NCBI GenBank assembly: GCA_025331445.1
Contig: JAIWNE010000102.1
Span: 1 to 64,000, forward strand
Source: Blakeslea trispora
Lineage: Eukaryota > Mucoromycota > Mucoromycetes > Mucorales > Choanephoraceae
Reading direction: 5' to 3'
Length of the DNA stretch: 64,000 nt
Under the pieces are notes generated by a model. That model did not search any database. It had not been told where the DNA came from and worked only from the letters and a program-made list of their open reading frames with translations. This document shows, piece by piece, positions 34,330-45,677 of this stretch. Each line of letters starts with the position of its first letter. Position 1 is the stretch's first letter. The position numbers and the translations under genes were made by a program.

Positions 34330-35015
34330 TCAAGCCAACAAAAATGAGAGGAAAAGAGCAGCCATGATGGATAGACCAGTGGCAGCAGTAACGGATGAAC
34401 CCAAGCTAGTGTTGTTGTTTGAAGAGCCACTAGGAGCAGAAGAACTGCTACCATTAAGGTTGGTAGCAGAGCCATCAGCATTCACGCAAGCTGTAGTGTT
34501 GAGTGTAGCAGTACTGTCATAAGTGACATCAAAACACTAAACAATATGTTAGTCATTTCAAAAAATGATAAATTAGACACAATGCTTGCTTTACCTGATA
34601 GAGCATACCATCTCCACCATTGTATTCAACTTGAATGGTGGCATTGGTACCATCCTTAATATCATCGCCGAATTGGAAGGGCAAGCAAGCACCTTGAGGA
34701 AAAGTGCGGGTGCCGGATGCTAATTCTTTCAGACTGGAACCAGAGAAATCGCTAGTGCTTGGGTTGTTATTGTAGACAGCATTAATCACATAGCTATAAG
34801 AGACATGTCCTGAGTTGATTTGAACAAAAGCTGACTTGGGTAACTTGACACGAGTGCTACTGACTGAATCAAAAGAACCACAAGGAGCAGTGGCTTCCTT
34901 GCTTTCATCAAAACCTCTGGATGAAGGGTAGGTCAACGTGAAATGTGCACTGACCAAATAGCATTCGAGAGCTATCAAGGCAACAGCAAGATTGAGCAGA
35001 ATACGATTCATCATG
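34330..35015 (-). CDS. X325/BIM1-like (LPMO-like) GPI-anchored copper-site protein
   Basis: Two exons give about 209 residues. A signal peptide (MMNRILLNLAVALIALECYL-VSA) is followed at the predicted cleavage site by His: HFTLTYPSSRGFDESKEATA then PCGSF. A mature N-terminal His plus the GFDE-xKE-x-PCG block is the hallmark of the X325/BIM1 family, where the His brace binds copper without polysaccharide oxidation. FPQGACLPFQFGDDI, VEYNGGDGMLYQCFDVTY and conserved Cys follow. The C-terminus is a Ser/Asn/Gly-rich spacer with a hydrophobic tail ending LSFLLA, a GPI-attachment signal. Cryptococcus BIM1 acts in copper uptake at the cell surface. MM at 35015 is chosen because it begins directly at the signal peptide; an upstream in-frame ATG at 35056 would lengthen it. 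Confidence 0.87.
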
Positions 35016-36164
35016 AAAAAAAGAAAAGTAGAAAAAGAATAATGTTTCATTGACAAAGTTTTTCTGCTTTATTTATTGTAGTGTTAGTGTGTTTGAGACA
35101 TTTTAGCTTCAGCTGAAGATTTGATTGGCAAGTACATTCCATTGCATTTCTTTTGAATCTAGATAATTACAGGGCCTTCTGTTTTTAGGCACCTGAAAAC
35201 AATCAAACAGAAAAAAAAAAATAAGCTATTACCAAGAAAAATCATAATGAAAGGCAGAAACTTTAAGCCGATGATAGCGCTATTTAAGCTGAGGAAAGGA
35301 GAACAGTGTGAAATCATATCATCAAGATATAAAATAGAGTCGAACTCATAAAAGTCATTCTCTTCAACAAAAGTGGTTGACTTTGACTTGAGATTTCCTT
35401 TGGAGCAATAAGTAGCTTTGTCTTGTATGAGTAGTGACGGATAGTGGTAGAGACAATGTCTACTTTGAGCATCAAACAAGTCCTCAAAATACGAATATTT
35501 GTTTGACAAGTTTTATCAGATCTTAATCTCCAGTAGATTCTGGCCCTGTCAAAAGGAGTCTGATATTAGTAAAACGAGTCGTTAATTAAGATTCAGCAGA
35601 AGAGAGAGTTTGATGTCTCAGAAATAGGCGATAGATCATTTATGGTCTGCTGTTGTTGTTGCGCAAAAGGTCATGTTTTCTTCCATATTCTATTTTAATC
35701 TGATACTCTATCATGTATCGACTGACCGAAATGTTACAAGCAGCCTGAAGTACCAATCAGTAATTACAAGTACAGAAAAGATGACTATACAAGTAGAAAG
35801 AGAGATTGAGTGGCACCTTTAGAAGAAAGGTATCATTTAAGAGAGTAAGAAAACAACCAAATGAATCCAAGTCTATAATCTCTATAAAGATCTAATACAA
35901 AACTAGAGAAAACAAAACCATCAATATGAGCTTTTGTCTTAATAAAAGAAATGTTTAAGCCAATGAGAAGAAAGATTTGGTAAGGAACAAAGAAAAAAAG
36001 CCTCTAGGAAAACATTGAAAGTAATGCCTCCGTTCTTACAATTGGTCCAGTACACAGTAGCGGAGCCAGTAAAAAAATAAACAAAAAGGCAAACACTAGT
36101 TTATTCATTCTTGCCTCTTTTCTTTTTTTTTCCTTCATTTCTTTTTCTTTAACTATCACTCACC
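35016..36164. promoter_or_regulatory. Divergent intergenic region
   Basis: 1.15 kb between the BIM1-like gene (-) and the transporter gene (+). It holds a 116-codon minus-strand open stretch (35159-35509) without an ATG start or resemblance, which I do not accept as a gene. The transporter leader is T-rich (36117-36150). Confidence 0.4.
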
Positions 36165-38475
36165 ATGTCTAGCCCGTTGCCGGTGAATGCAAAGCGGAAC
36201 GATCAAACAGATGATACCAACCATCATCCTCGTATTGATGATGGTCTTCTTTCCAGTTCTTTTGATCGCGCTGAATCCACTGCTCGTTTAAGTTCAAGTC
36301 CTATGCCTTCAAACAATTTTGGCACTTCGCCCTCCAGAAGCATCCATTCCTCTTATCTGAACAACCATGGTGCAGGCGATGGTATCTCTATTAGCCGCCC
36401 ACATTCTACCTTAGGGGATAATCTCTCTGTTGATCTGCCTGATGAAGAAGTTGCAAAAGCTGTCAGACGACATCTGGTATCAGCCTCACCTTCAAATTCA
36501 TCGCATGGTTATCTCAATACACTATCTCCTCATCGTAGTCGCTCTGGTAGCCGTTTGAGTAATTATCAGAGCAATGGTGGTACGGATGATGAAGATGAAA
36601 TTGCAGATGTACATCAGTTACCTGGTGGTGCCATCACACACGATATTTACAAATGGTCAGAGGACCAAGACCGTAAGGCTCGTATGAAGCGTTCAAAGTC
36701 ATTGATGGTCGCACGTTCAGAACCTTCTGATCCTGCTCTTCAGAACCTAAGAGACCCAGGAGGCTTTCGACGTCATTTCGTGTTTGATCGTGCTGCCAAA
36801 AAGGGAAGAAGACCACCTGGATGGATTACACACTCTTTTGTTGATTTCTTGACTCTCTATGGTCATTTTGGTGGTGAAGATTTGAGTGATGATGAAGGTG
36901 AAAGTAGCGATGATGAGGAGGAAGGTCCAAACGAAAGAACGTCATTATTACAAGGACAAAGGGCAACTTCTGAAGGTACAGCTACACCAACCAAAGCTGT
37001 CTTTCTATTGTTGAAATCTTTTATTGGCACAGGTGAGTTTCTAGTTAGAATAGCCAATGTATTGTCTTTATTGACCGCCTTCTTTGTTAGGTGTCATGTT
37101 TTTACCAAAGGCGTAAGTAAACCTTAATTAAAGAGGGATCTACGTTATGAGCTTATTCAAACAAATAAGGTGTGTGAATTTTTTTTATTTAATAGATTTC
37201 ATAATGGTGGTTTGTTATTCTCTACCCTATTTTTATCTTTTATCGCCGCTATATCCCTTTACTGCTTCTTGTTGTTGGTTGAAACGCGTAACAAGGTTCC
37301 TTATTCGTTTGGTGACATTGGTGGTAAACTGTTTGGCAACACGATGCGCATGTTGGTCCTTATTGGTATCACAACATCACAGGTACGTTTCTTAACAAAA
37401 AAAAGAGAAAAAGGATATGATGTCAACTTTCTCTTTTTTTTAAAATCCAGATTGGTTTCGTATGTGCCTACATGGTATTCGTTGCACAAAATCTGCAAGC
37501 ATTGATTGAAGCTGTGTCCAACTGCAAGACCAATATACCACTCCATTATTTAATTCTCGTTCAGATTGCAGTCTTTGTACCACTTGCCATGATCCGGAAA
37601 ATACAAAAACTTTCTGTGTTTGCTCTCATTGCTGATGCTTTCATTTTGATTGGCTTATCTTATTTGTACTACTATGACTTTTTGACATTAGCATTGGAAG
37701 GTGTAGGTAAGGTAGAGTGGATCATCAATCCTGCATCCTTCCCTATGTTCATCGGAACAGCTGTATTTACTTTTGAAGGTGTTGGTTTAAGTAAGTTAAA
37801 AATCATGAAGAGAGGTTTCCAGGATATTCACTTCTTTTTCTAGTCATTCCTATTACCGAGTCTATGAAGGAACCTAAAAAGTTCCCCAAGGTTTTGTCAG
37901 GAACCATGATTTTCATTACCTTACTTTTCATTTCTGTTGGATTGCTATCATACCTTGCTTTTGGAGATGAAGTGCAGACAGTCATTCTACTTAATTTACC
38001 CGTTTCGCCTGTAGTGAATACCATTCAAGGTCTCTATGCAATGGCTATCTGTCTATCTATTCCCTTGCAATTGTTTCCCGCTATTCGTATTGTCGAAACA
38101 GGCTTATTCTCAAAGTCAGGAAAGAATGATCCAGTCGTCAAGTGGCAAAAGAACTTGTTCCGTTTTGCTTCTGTTCTGATAAGTGCTGGTGTTGCTATTG
38201 TTGGATCAAGCGATCTTGACAAGTTTGTTTCTCTTATTGGTTCTGTCTTTTGTATTCCACTCTGTTTCTTGTTCCCACCACTTTTCCATTATAAGGCTGT
38301 GGCCAATAACTGGAAACACAAGACTGTGGATATTGCTATCATTGTGTTTGGTTTAGCTACTATGGCCTACACAACCTATATCACTATTGGACTTTGGACA
38401 CAAGAGTCTGAACCTCCTGCACCTATCTCTCGTTGTACACCACATGTTCAATTACACACAAATACTTTGTACTGA
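36165..38475 (+). CDS. Vacuolar amino-acid transporter, AVT3/AVT4-like (AAAP family)
   Basis: Five exons give about 680 residues. Residues 1-275 are a cytosolic tail rich in Ser/Asp, with RRHFVFDRAAKKGRRPPGWI, an acidic SDDEGESSDDEEEG patch and ERTSLLQ, an ExxxLL-type vacuolar sorting signal. Then come about 11 membrane helices: AVFLLLKSFIGTGVMFLPKA (split by two introns round a 22-nt exon), FSTLFLSFIAAISLYCFLLL, YMVFVAQNLQALIEAV and FIGTAVFTFEGVGLVIPITE, followed by MKEPKKFPKVL and LSYLAFGDEVQTVILLNLP. These motifs are those of fungal Avt3/Avt4, which export neutral amino acids from the vacuole with protons. The long N-tail is typical of the family. The substrate is not deducible. Confidence 0.9.
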
Positions 38476-39990
38476 TCATAATTTACCCTCCCTTTCAAAA
38501 ATATATATATATAATGTTCCTTTACGATATTTCTATTGTTTTGTATGAAATAATTGTGCAAACCTTGATTTAAAGTAGCTGAAAAGTAAGCGCTGTTGGT
38601 TGAGAAGATTTTCTTGGAATGCATATGGGTCAAGAAAACATTGTTGCTTTTTCTTGTTTATGAAACATCCCTCCATCATTAGTGATTACAGTTTGTAATA
38701 GCATGTTACATTTTCAAGCTCAAAACTCTTACAAAGACACTTATTCTCTTCAAGTCAGTTACCTTCTTGTAATAGACTTTATATCTCTTTCTATCCATAG
38801 GTGATTTGATTGCATTTATGCTTCAAACATGGCTTGTTCCGTTTGGCAGGAACTTGGATTGCTAGCACTTGTTTACTAATATCTTTAGAGCGCTGCAATA
38901 CAGTAGTCGCTCGATTTAAGGGTTGTTTGATATAAGAGCATATAGTATAAGAGTAGCAATCCCTTTGAACTTGTATCGCTCCAAGCGCTAAAATGTGATT
39001 CAATTCGAGAGTATATAATATAAGACTGTATTCCTCAAGCATATGAATACTTCCTGAATAAAGCGACTACAGTAACATTTATCTTTTTTCCGCTCACAGA
39101 TTCTTTTTTGTCTATTTGTAAAGCAAGCCGTATGAAGAATCACCTGACAAAGGAATACAATGTTTGTAAGCAATTGGTAAACCAAGATGGTTAGACAAAA
39201 GAAATGCAAAGCAGTTAGTATAGTCGAATTTTGCTTATATTTCCTCATGGTTGTACTAAAAGAATAGATGATGGTTGCTTCAGGATTGACATGCTTATGT
39301 TTACTATTTCCATCCATCAATTGAGAAAAACAAGCATAGTTGCAGTGCTCTATCAACCAGTTCTTGAAAAACTGCTCCTTTGTTTAATATATATTTGTGC
39401 AGGCTTCAACTGAGAATTGGAATAATAAGTTAAGATAATGACATTACCTCCAACCCTCACCTCATTTTAATTTGAATTTCCCAAAATCCAATTGGAAGCT
39501 GTGTAGATCAGTCCTTTTTAGTTTTTGAATCTCCGCATTATGCAGACAACACCATGAGAATTACAGTTCAAAATGGTTACTAACTTGTTTAAGTAGTTGA
39601 CAAATTCATTACTCACGAAGAAAAAAAAACAAAAGTAGAAGAAGCCAATTTATTTCTTGAAGTATTCTATAAAACAATTGAAATAGCATTATACGTGAGC
39701 CATAGCAAGTCACTGGTTAAAAATGTACCTGTGCTATTGATGATTGAATCATTTCGAAAATAGGGAAAAAAGAATACAATTATGTCCAGCCAATTAAACA
39801 AACAATAAGCAAACGAATGGCCCAGATCTAAACTCTTTTGTAAGAAAAAAAATTACGGGCCGCAACGTTTCGTCTTTCTTTCCCTTACTTTTTTTTTTAT
39901 TCTCTCATTTTCCACTCTTTCTCTCTTTTATCCTATTTTTTAAAACTATTTTGAATACACTGGTCTTATTAGCCTAAGAAAACAAAAAAG
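38476..39990. other. 1.5-kb spacer holding a complete MITE
   Basis: Spacer between two plus-strand genes. Apart from the element at 38901-39072, no feature is supported. The last 150 bp are T-rich and probably the PTC7 promoter/leader. Confidence 0.5.
38901..39072. mobile_element. MITE with CAGTAGTCGCT termini and TA duplication, copy 2
   Basis: A 172-bp element. The left end is CAGTAGTCGCTCGATTTAAG; the reverse complement of the right end is CTGTAGTCGCTTTATTC. TA flanks both sides (38899-38900 and 39073-39074). No coding capacity. Ends beginning CAG with TA targets fit the pogo/Tc1-mariner type. It shares a 50-nt identical block (38946-38995) with 18977-19026. Confidence 0.8.
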
Positions 39991-41463
39991 ATGAAGTCAA
40001 AAGCATGGCTTACTGTCTCTTCAACAGCGAGGCAACTGTCTCAGCATCCACATTCTTTTGTACACCAACAATCCTTACCTACACTCTCATGTATTCGCAG
40101 CCACTTGAGCACCAATACTTCAATAGACAAACAAGAAGAATCTGAAAGATCAGACTATCATTACCCTCCTATGCCTTCAGCTACAATAAAAAGAGATGAC
40201 ATTCGAATATTAGCCAATGCAGCCACTGCACGATACTACCCTATTTATACACATCCTTCTCGTCGACTACAACATACACTTTTGCCTTATCATAGAACAT
40301 CTCCTTCACTGCCACTCTTAGACTTCTTTTCTCAATCAAAATCAAATCCATCCTATATCTTTGCTCATGGTGCCTCTGGGTTTGCCAAACGTCAACGCTA
40401 CATGACGCCTGATATCCATAAATACAATAATGAGCATTATTACAGCATTCAAATAGGAGAAGATGCCTATTTTAGGCGTTCCGATGCTATGGGAGTGGCT
40501 GATGGAGTCGGTGGATGGTCTGGTGTGTCCAGTAAGTGATTGACAGATCATGTTGGTGAGATGACTCATACCTTGATAGCTGCCAACGCTGCTCTATATT
40601 CAAGGAAATTGATGCATCATGCTTATCTTCAGTTAGAAAGATTCAACAATAAAGACGATCCCTATTATTATCACTATGACGATGCTGACCCAATGCGTAT
40701 CCTACAAAAGAGTTATGAAGAAAGTATGCAAGAAGCTCAACAAGAGGTAAAAAAGAAAAATAAAGGATGAAAATAAAATTGCCAACACATTTAATAAAAA
40801 GGGAATTATTGGTTCATGTACGGCATGTTTGGCAATACTTCGACATCAAGAGCTTAGAATTGCCAATATTGGTGATTGTGGCATTTCAGTCATTCGCCAG
40901 AATGATTACATCTTCCGTAGTGAAGAACAACAACATGCCTTCAATTTCCCTTACCAACTAGGCACAAGCTCTCCTGATCGACCCAAAGACGCACAGGTAA
41001 AAGAAAAAAGCGATTGACATGTGAATATCAGCTGTAGACTCAATCCTCTCTCTAGTCATTTACTGTAGCTGTTGAAAAAGGTGATATTATCATCATGGGT
41101 TCAGACGGTCTGTTTGATAACCTCTTTGACAAGGAAATCCTCTCGATTGTACGATCCATTGTCTCAAAGAAACGTATTGCTTCTATTGAGCCACAGAGTA
41201 TTTCGGATGCCTTGGCTGAACGTGCTAAAGCAGTCAGCCATTCTAAAATCGATGTCAACAGTCCATTCCAAGTCCGAGCTATTCGGGAAGGACTTTGTTA
41301 TCAGGTAAAAAAAAAATACTTTTTTTTTTCTCTGATCCGAGAGTCATATGTTAACCTGTTCCGATAGGGTGGAAAAGTAGACGATATTAGTGTGCTTGTT
41401 GCTATCGTCAAGGATGGATTACCTCATCGTGTCAGTTTAAGTAGTAGCAATACTCATATTTAA
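39991..41463 (+). CDS. PTC7: PTC7-like mitochondrial PP2C protein phosphatase
   Basis: Five exons give about 415 residues. The N-terminus MKSKAWLTVSSTARQLSQHP is basic, hydroxylated and lacks acidic residues, as a mitochondrial presequence should. The PP2C fold follows: YYSIQIGEDAYFRR, MGVADGVGGWSGVS (metal-binding Asp), GIIGSCTACLAILR, LRIANIGDCGISVI, IIIMGSDGLFDNLFD and GGKVDDISVLVAIV. This order and the ADGVGGW form identify the Ptc7/PPTC7 branch, which acts on coenzyme Q biosynthesis and mitophagy regulation in yeast and mammals. Introns are short (first 48 nt). It ends 335 bp before NOT1. All active-site residues are present. Confidence 0.9.
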
Positions 41464-41798
41464 CAGTTTTTTAAATGATGCACTATGATTCCTATTTGTA
41501 TAATAAAACATGACAATAATCAATTGGTCGTGTAGGATCACTTTTTTTCTTTTTTTAAAAAGTGCCTTTGTCAGTGAATTCCTTTTCACAATGCAACAAC
41601 ATTCATGCTTTCTAAATTTGGCAATGCTTGAGAGTGACGTCGACTCTAAATTATTAAGTTTTTTTTTTGTCGCGTCAATCATATCATTTTTATTCTTTTA
41701 TATACATTTAAAGAACTAATACACATTAATAATAAAAAAGAAGGCAGGTAAATAAGAAAACATAGAGTCACTTACTTGTAGAATAACACGCTCCATAG
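41464..41798. other. Spacer between PTC7 and NOT1
   Basis: About 335 bp, co-directional genes. T-rich runs occur at 41541-41557. No upstream NOT1 exon was found here. Confidence 0.4.
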
Positions 41799-44700
41799 AT
41801 GTCAAAGAAGGCAGCTAATTCCGAAAGTCTCTTACTGAGCAAAAAATTACTTGAAGAAGGTTATCGTGCTACATCCACCATCAATAATGCTCTAGAAGTA
41901 ATGGAACATGTGGAAGTGACAGACGAGTCAGTCTCTCGAGCCTTAGCCACGATCATCCGCACACATGCTAAACTTCAAGGTAGCGCTGAAGGACAAACAT
42001 GGCAACTTCACCACTTTATTCAAGCTGCTTATACGAGAGTAAAGAGTTGGTTATTTCGAGTATGAAACTGAAGTTATTTACAATTTTTTCTCGATAGAAT
42101 CCTCGCCTCAATTGGTTTACAGTCCTCAGTAAACTCGACCAAGCTGACTTTATGTTATATGATCCTATTGGTCTTCAGCTATTGATTCAGTCGTGGCAAT
42201 TTGTTCACAAAGACGAACCTTTCCCTGTACAGATCTTTCTTCAGCCTTGGATGCATGTGAGAGGTCAATTTAGCGTATTGTTCTGTATGCTGTATGCTAT
42301 GCGTGAATTATTAGATATGAATCAGACTAATAGTAGAAAAGTCATTCCGGAAGACGTTATTCCCGCCTTACCTGTCAGTATGCGACAGGCAGCTACTCAA
42401 TTAGCCTCTCAGCAGCTGAATTGTTTAGGCTTGTTAGAAGCCATCTTGAATTTGGCAGGTACTGCGGTTTCCGATGATGTTCGAGCCTTGATGGATCGCT
42501 TGACTAGTCAGACACCCGAGTTGCTCATGATTGGGTTAGCTCAGATACAGGTAAACTTGATAGGTGGATAACAACTTTTTTTTTTTTTTGCAAGTATTGA
42601 ATCTTTTGTTTAGCCTATCAAGAACGAATTGCATCGTACATTTTTGCCAAAGTTGTTAAACCTGTTTCTGATGGGTCATGTCAATTCACCTCTAGTGGTT
42701 CGCCTTTTATGGCATGTACAGCCCAATCTATTGCTAGAGGGATTTTTCGAAATGTATAAAAAGGATCCTACCTCCATCTCCCGTATCCTAGATTTAGCAC
42801 AAGAAGCCAAAGTAAGTCATGATTCTAGTTGAGTAGTATAGGATGATTTACGAACCTCTTTTTGTTGTTTAGATTGTAGTCCATACTCTCAAGACAGATG
42901 TACCTTTCTTTACATTAGATTTAGCTTCCTTGGCTGCGCGTCGACAAAATTTGAATCTAGAGAAATGGTTAATGGAACGATTGGCTAAGGATGGATTTGC
43001 CTTTTTTGGCAATTGTGTTGATTTTCTCGAAAAGAAGTGTGCTATTGAGATGGCCAGACAGTCTGGTGCAAATGTGATTCCCAACCTGCAACTTTCGCTG
43101 GATGTTATTCGCGTCTTCTTTCGAATTCTATCTGAAAGGTAAAGCATGTTGATATCACTCAATAGAATAAATCGATTTGACCTTTATTGTGATAGACCTT
43201 TACCACCTGCAGAAACAGCTAAATTAGCTAAATTGAGTCAACTGTATACTCAACTTTATCCTCAGTTAAATGAGCAAAGACCCGACAAGATGACAGCTAA
43301 CGAATCCAATACAGAAGGCGAACGTACTTCTTTTTCAGATGAAGTAGAAGAAATGGTTGGTTTGTATTTTGAACGTCTATATACACAAGATATCAGTGCC
43401 AGTCGATTTGCTTCTGTCTTGAAAGCCTGTCGTACCTCCAATGATCAACGCCAAGTCAATTTCTTTTCTTGTACTATGCATACCTTGGTAAGAAAAAAAA
43501 AGTATATTGTTTAATCTTACTCTGGTATTGATCTTTTTTTTTTATAAAGCTGGATGAGGCTCGCTTTTTCAGTCAATATCCTGAAAATGAATTGATGGCT
43601 ACGGGTGAATTATTGGGTTTGCTGATTGATCAACACTTGATCTCTTTTGCTCAATTGCGCATCACACTCAAACTGGTACTGGATGCCTTGAAGTACCCTG
43701 TAGGTAGCAAAATGTTCAATTTCGGTATGCAAGCATTAGTTCAGTTCCGTAATCGATTGTACGAATGGCCACAATACACTCTTTTGTTAAGCAAGATCGA
43801 AGGGTTGCGTGGTTACCCTGTGATTGTGGAAAGCATTGCTATCACTCTGAAACAGCTGGCTCAAAAGGATCCTGATGGTAAACTGATGGGTCTGGCCAAT
43901 GCTCAATCACCTAAAACGTCACAACAACCCCAATTATCTGAAGGCAGCAACAATACAGTGGAGAAATCAGTAGAAGCTGCACCCAACGTCACTACCTTAC
44001 TCAAGAGTTCAGCCAATCAATCCTATGAGACACCTCCCGACAAGATTCAGGAACGTATTGCCTTTTTGATCAACAATCTCTCAGCCAGTAACACAAAGAG
44101 TAAATCAAGTGAATTGAAGCAGATCCTACAAGCATCCACTTGGGGTTGGTTCAGTCATTATTTGGTGGTTCGCCGTGTCAGTATTGAGCCCAACAATCAT
44201 GAACTCTATGCTGGCTTGTTGGATGAGCTTGATCTTCAAGGCCTGACAGAGACTGTGATTGAAGAAACGTATGCCAACATTCATCTCCTGTTACAATCTG
44301 ACAGTATCGTACACTCCTCCTCAGATCGTAACTTGCTCAAGAACTTGGGTACTTGGCTCGGTCGCCTTACGATTGCCAAAAACAAACCTATCCGTCACAA
44401 GGATCTCTCGTTGAAGGATCTGTTGACTTCAAGTTATGAAAAGAATCAATTGGTTGTTGCCATCCCACTTGTCTGCAAAATCCTTCAACATGCTGCTCAT
44501 AGCAAAATTTTCAAGCCACCTAACCCTTGGTTGATGGGCAATCTCAAGATGTTGGCTGAACTCTACTGGACCGAGGGCCTCAAGTTGAATCTCAAGTTTG
44601 AAATCGAATTGCTCTATAAGGGATTAGAAATGGACTTGAATGAGATTGAACCCACCAGTATCTTGACTAGCCTAAAGCCTTCTTCTCAAGCCAGCCAAGC

Positions 44701-45642
44701 TCACCAGAGTCCTCTTCCACCTCCTGGTATTGTGGTCGATCGATCTACTCTTCATTCTCCTGCTACTTCTCAAAAGTCAAGTAGAACATTAGCTACAGAG
44801 GACGCTCCAGCTTCCTCTTCTCTTGCCAACAATCCACTCTTACCATCTGCATCTCCTCCCAATAGTCTTAATGATTTCGATTTTACTCCTGTCTTGGCCA
44901 AACTTCAGATTAACCCTGCTGTCGGTCAGTTGATGATGCAACATCCACTGATCAAATCAACCGTTTATTCTGGTGTCTCTGAAGCCTTTGCGGATGTCGT
45001 TCCCAGCATCCTTCAGACCTCTACCAACATTGCTGCTGTCTCCACCAAGGAAATGATCCTAAAGGACTTTGCTACTGAACCCGATGAAACGCGTCTTCGA
45101 CGCGCTGCTCATGCTATGGTTCAACCCTTGGCCTGTAGTCTCACTGTGGTGAGCGCCAAAGAACCTTTGTGTTCAGGCATTATCTCCATCATCTCATCTA
45201 ATCTAGTCCAGCAAGGTTTACCTGAACTTTTGGCTGAAGAGATTGCCAGTACTGTAGCTAATGAGAATACAGAGTTGCTCTGTATGTTTATTGACCAGAT
45301 AGCCAAAACAAAGGCTTTGGAAGATGTTGATCGCGCTTTAGCACCTGCTTATGCAAGTCGTATTGCCTACCGTAAGCAACAACAGCAATTACAAGGTGGT
45401 AATATGCAGCCTTTCTTTGACGTTCTCAGTTTGAATGGTGCTCCTCATCAAATTCAATTGCCTGACATGTTGAGACCTACTCATGGTGTATCTCCAGATC
45501 AGTTCCGGTTGTATGAAAGCTTTGACCAACGTTCGCTTCTTGCTATGCAACAACATCATCAACAACAGCAACAACAGCAACAGCAACAGCAGCAACAGCA
45601 GCAACAGCAGCAACAGCAGCAACAACAGCAACAACAGCAACA

Positions 45643-45677
<35 letters not shown>

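Noticed and set aside
35159..35509. 116-codon minus-strand open stretch with an intron-like end
   Set aside because: No ATG opens it, composition is not protein-like and no family resemblance was seen.
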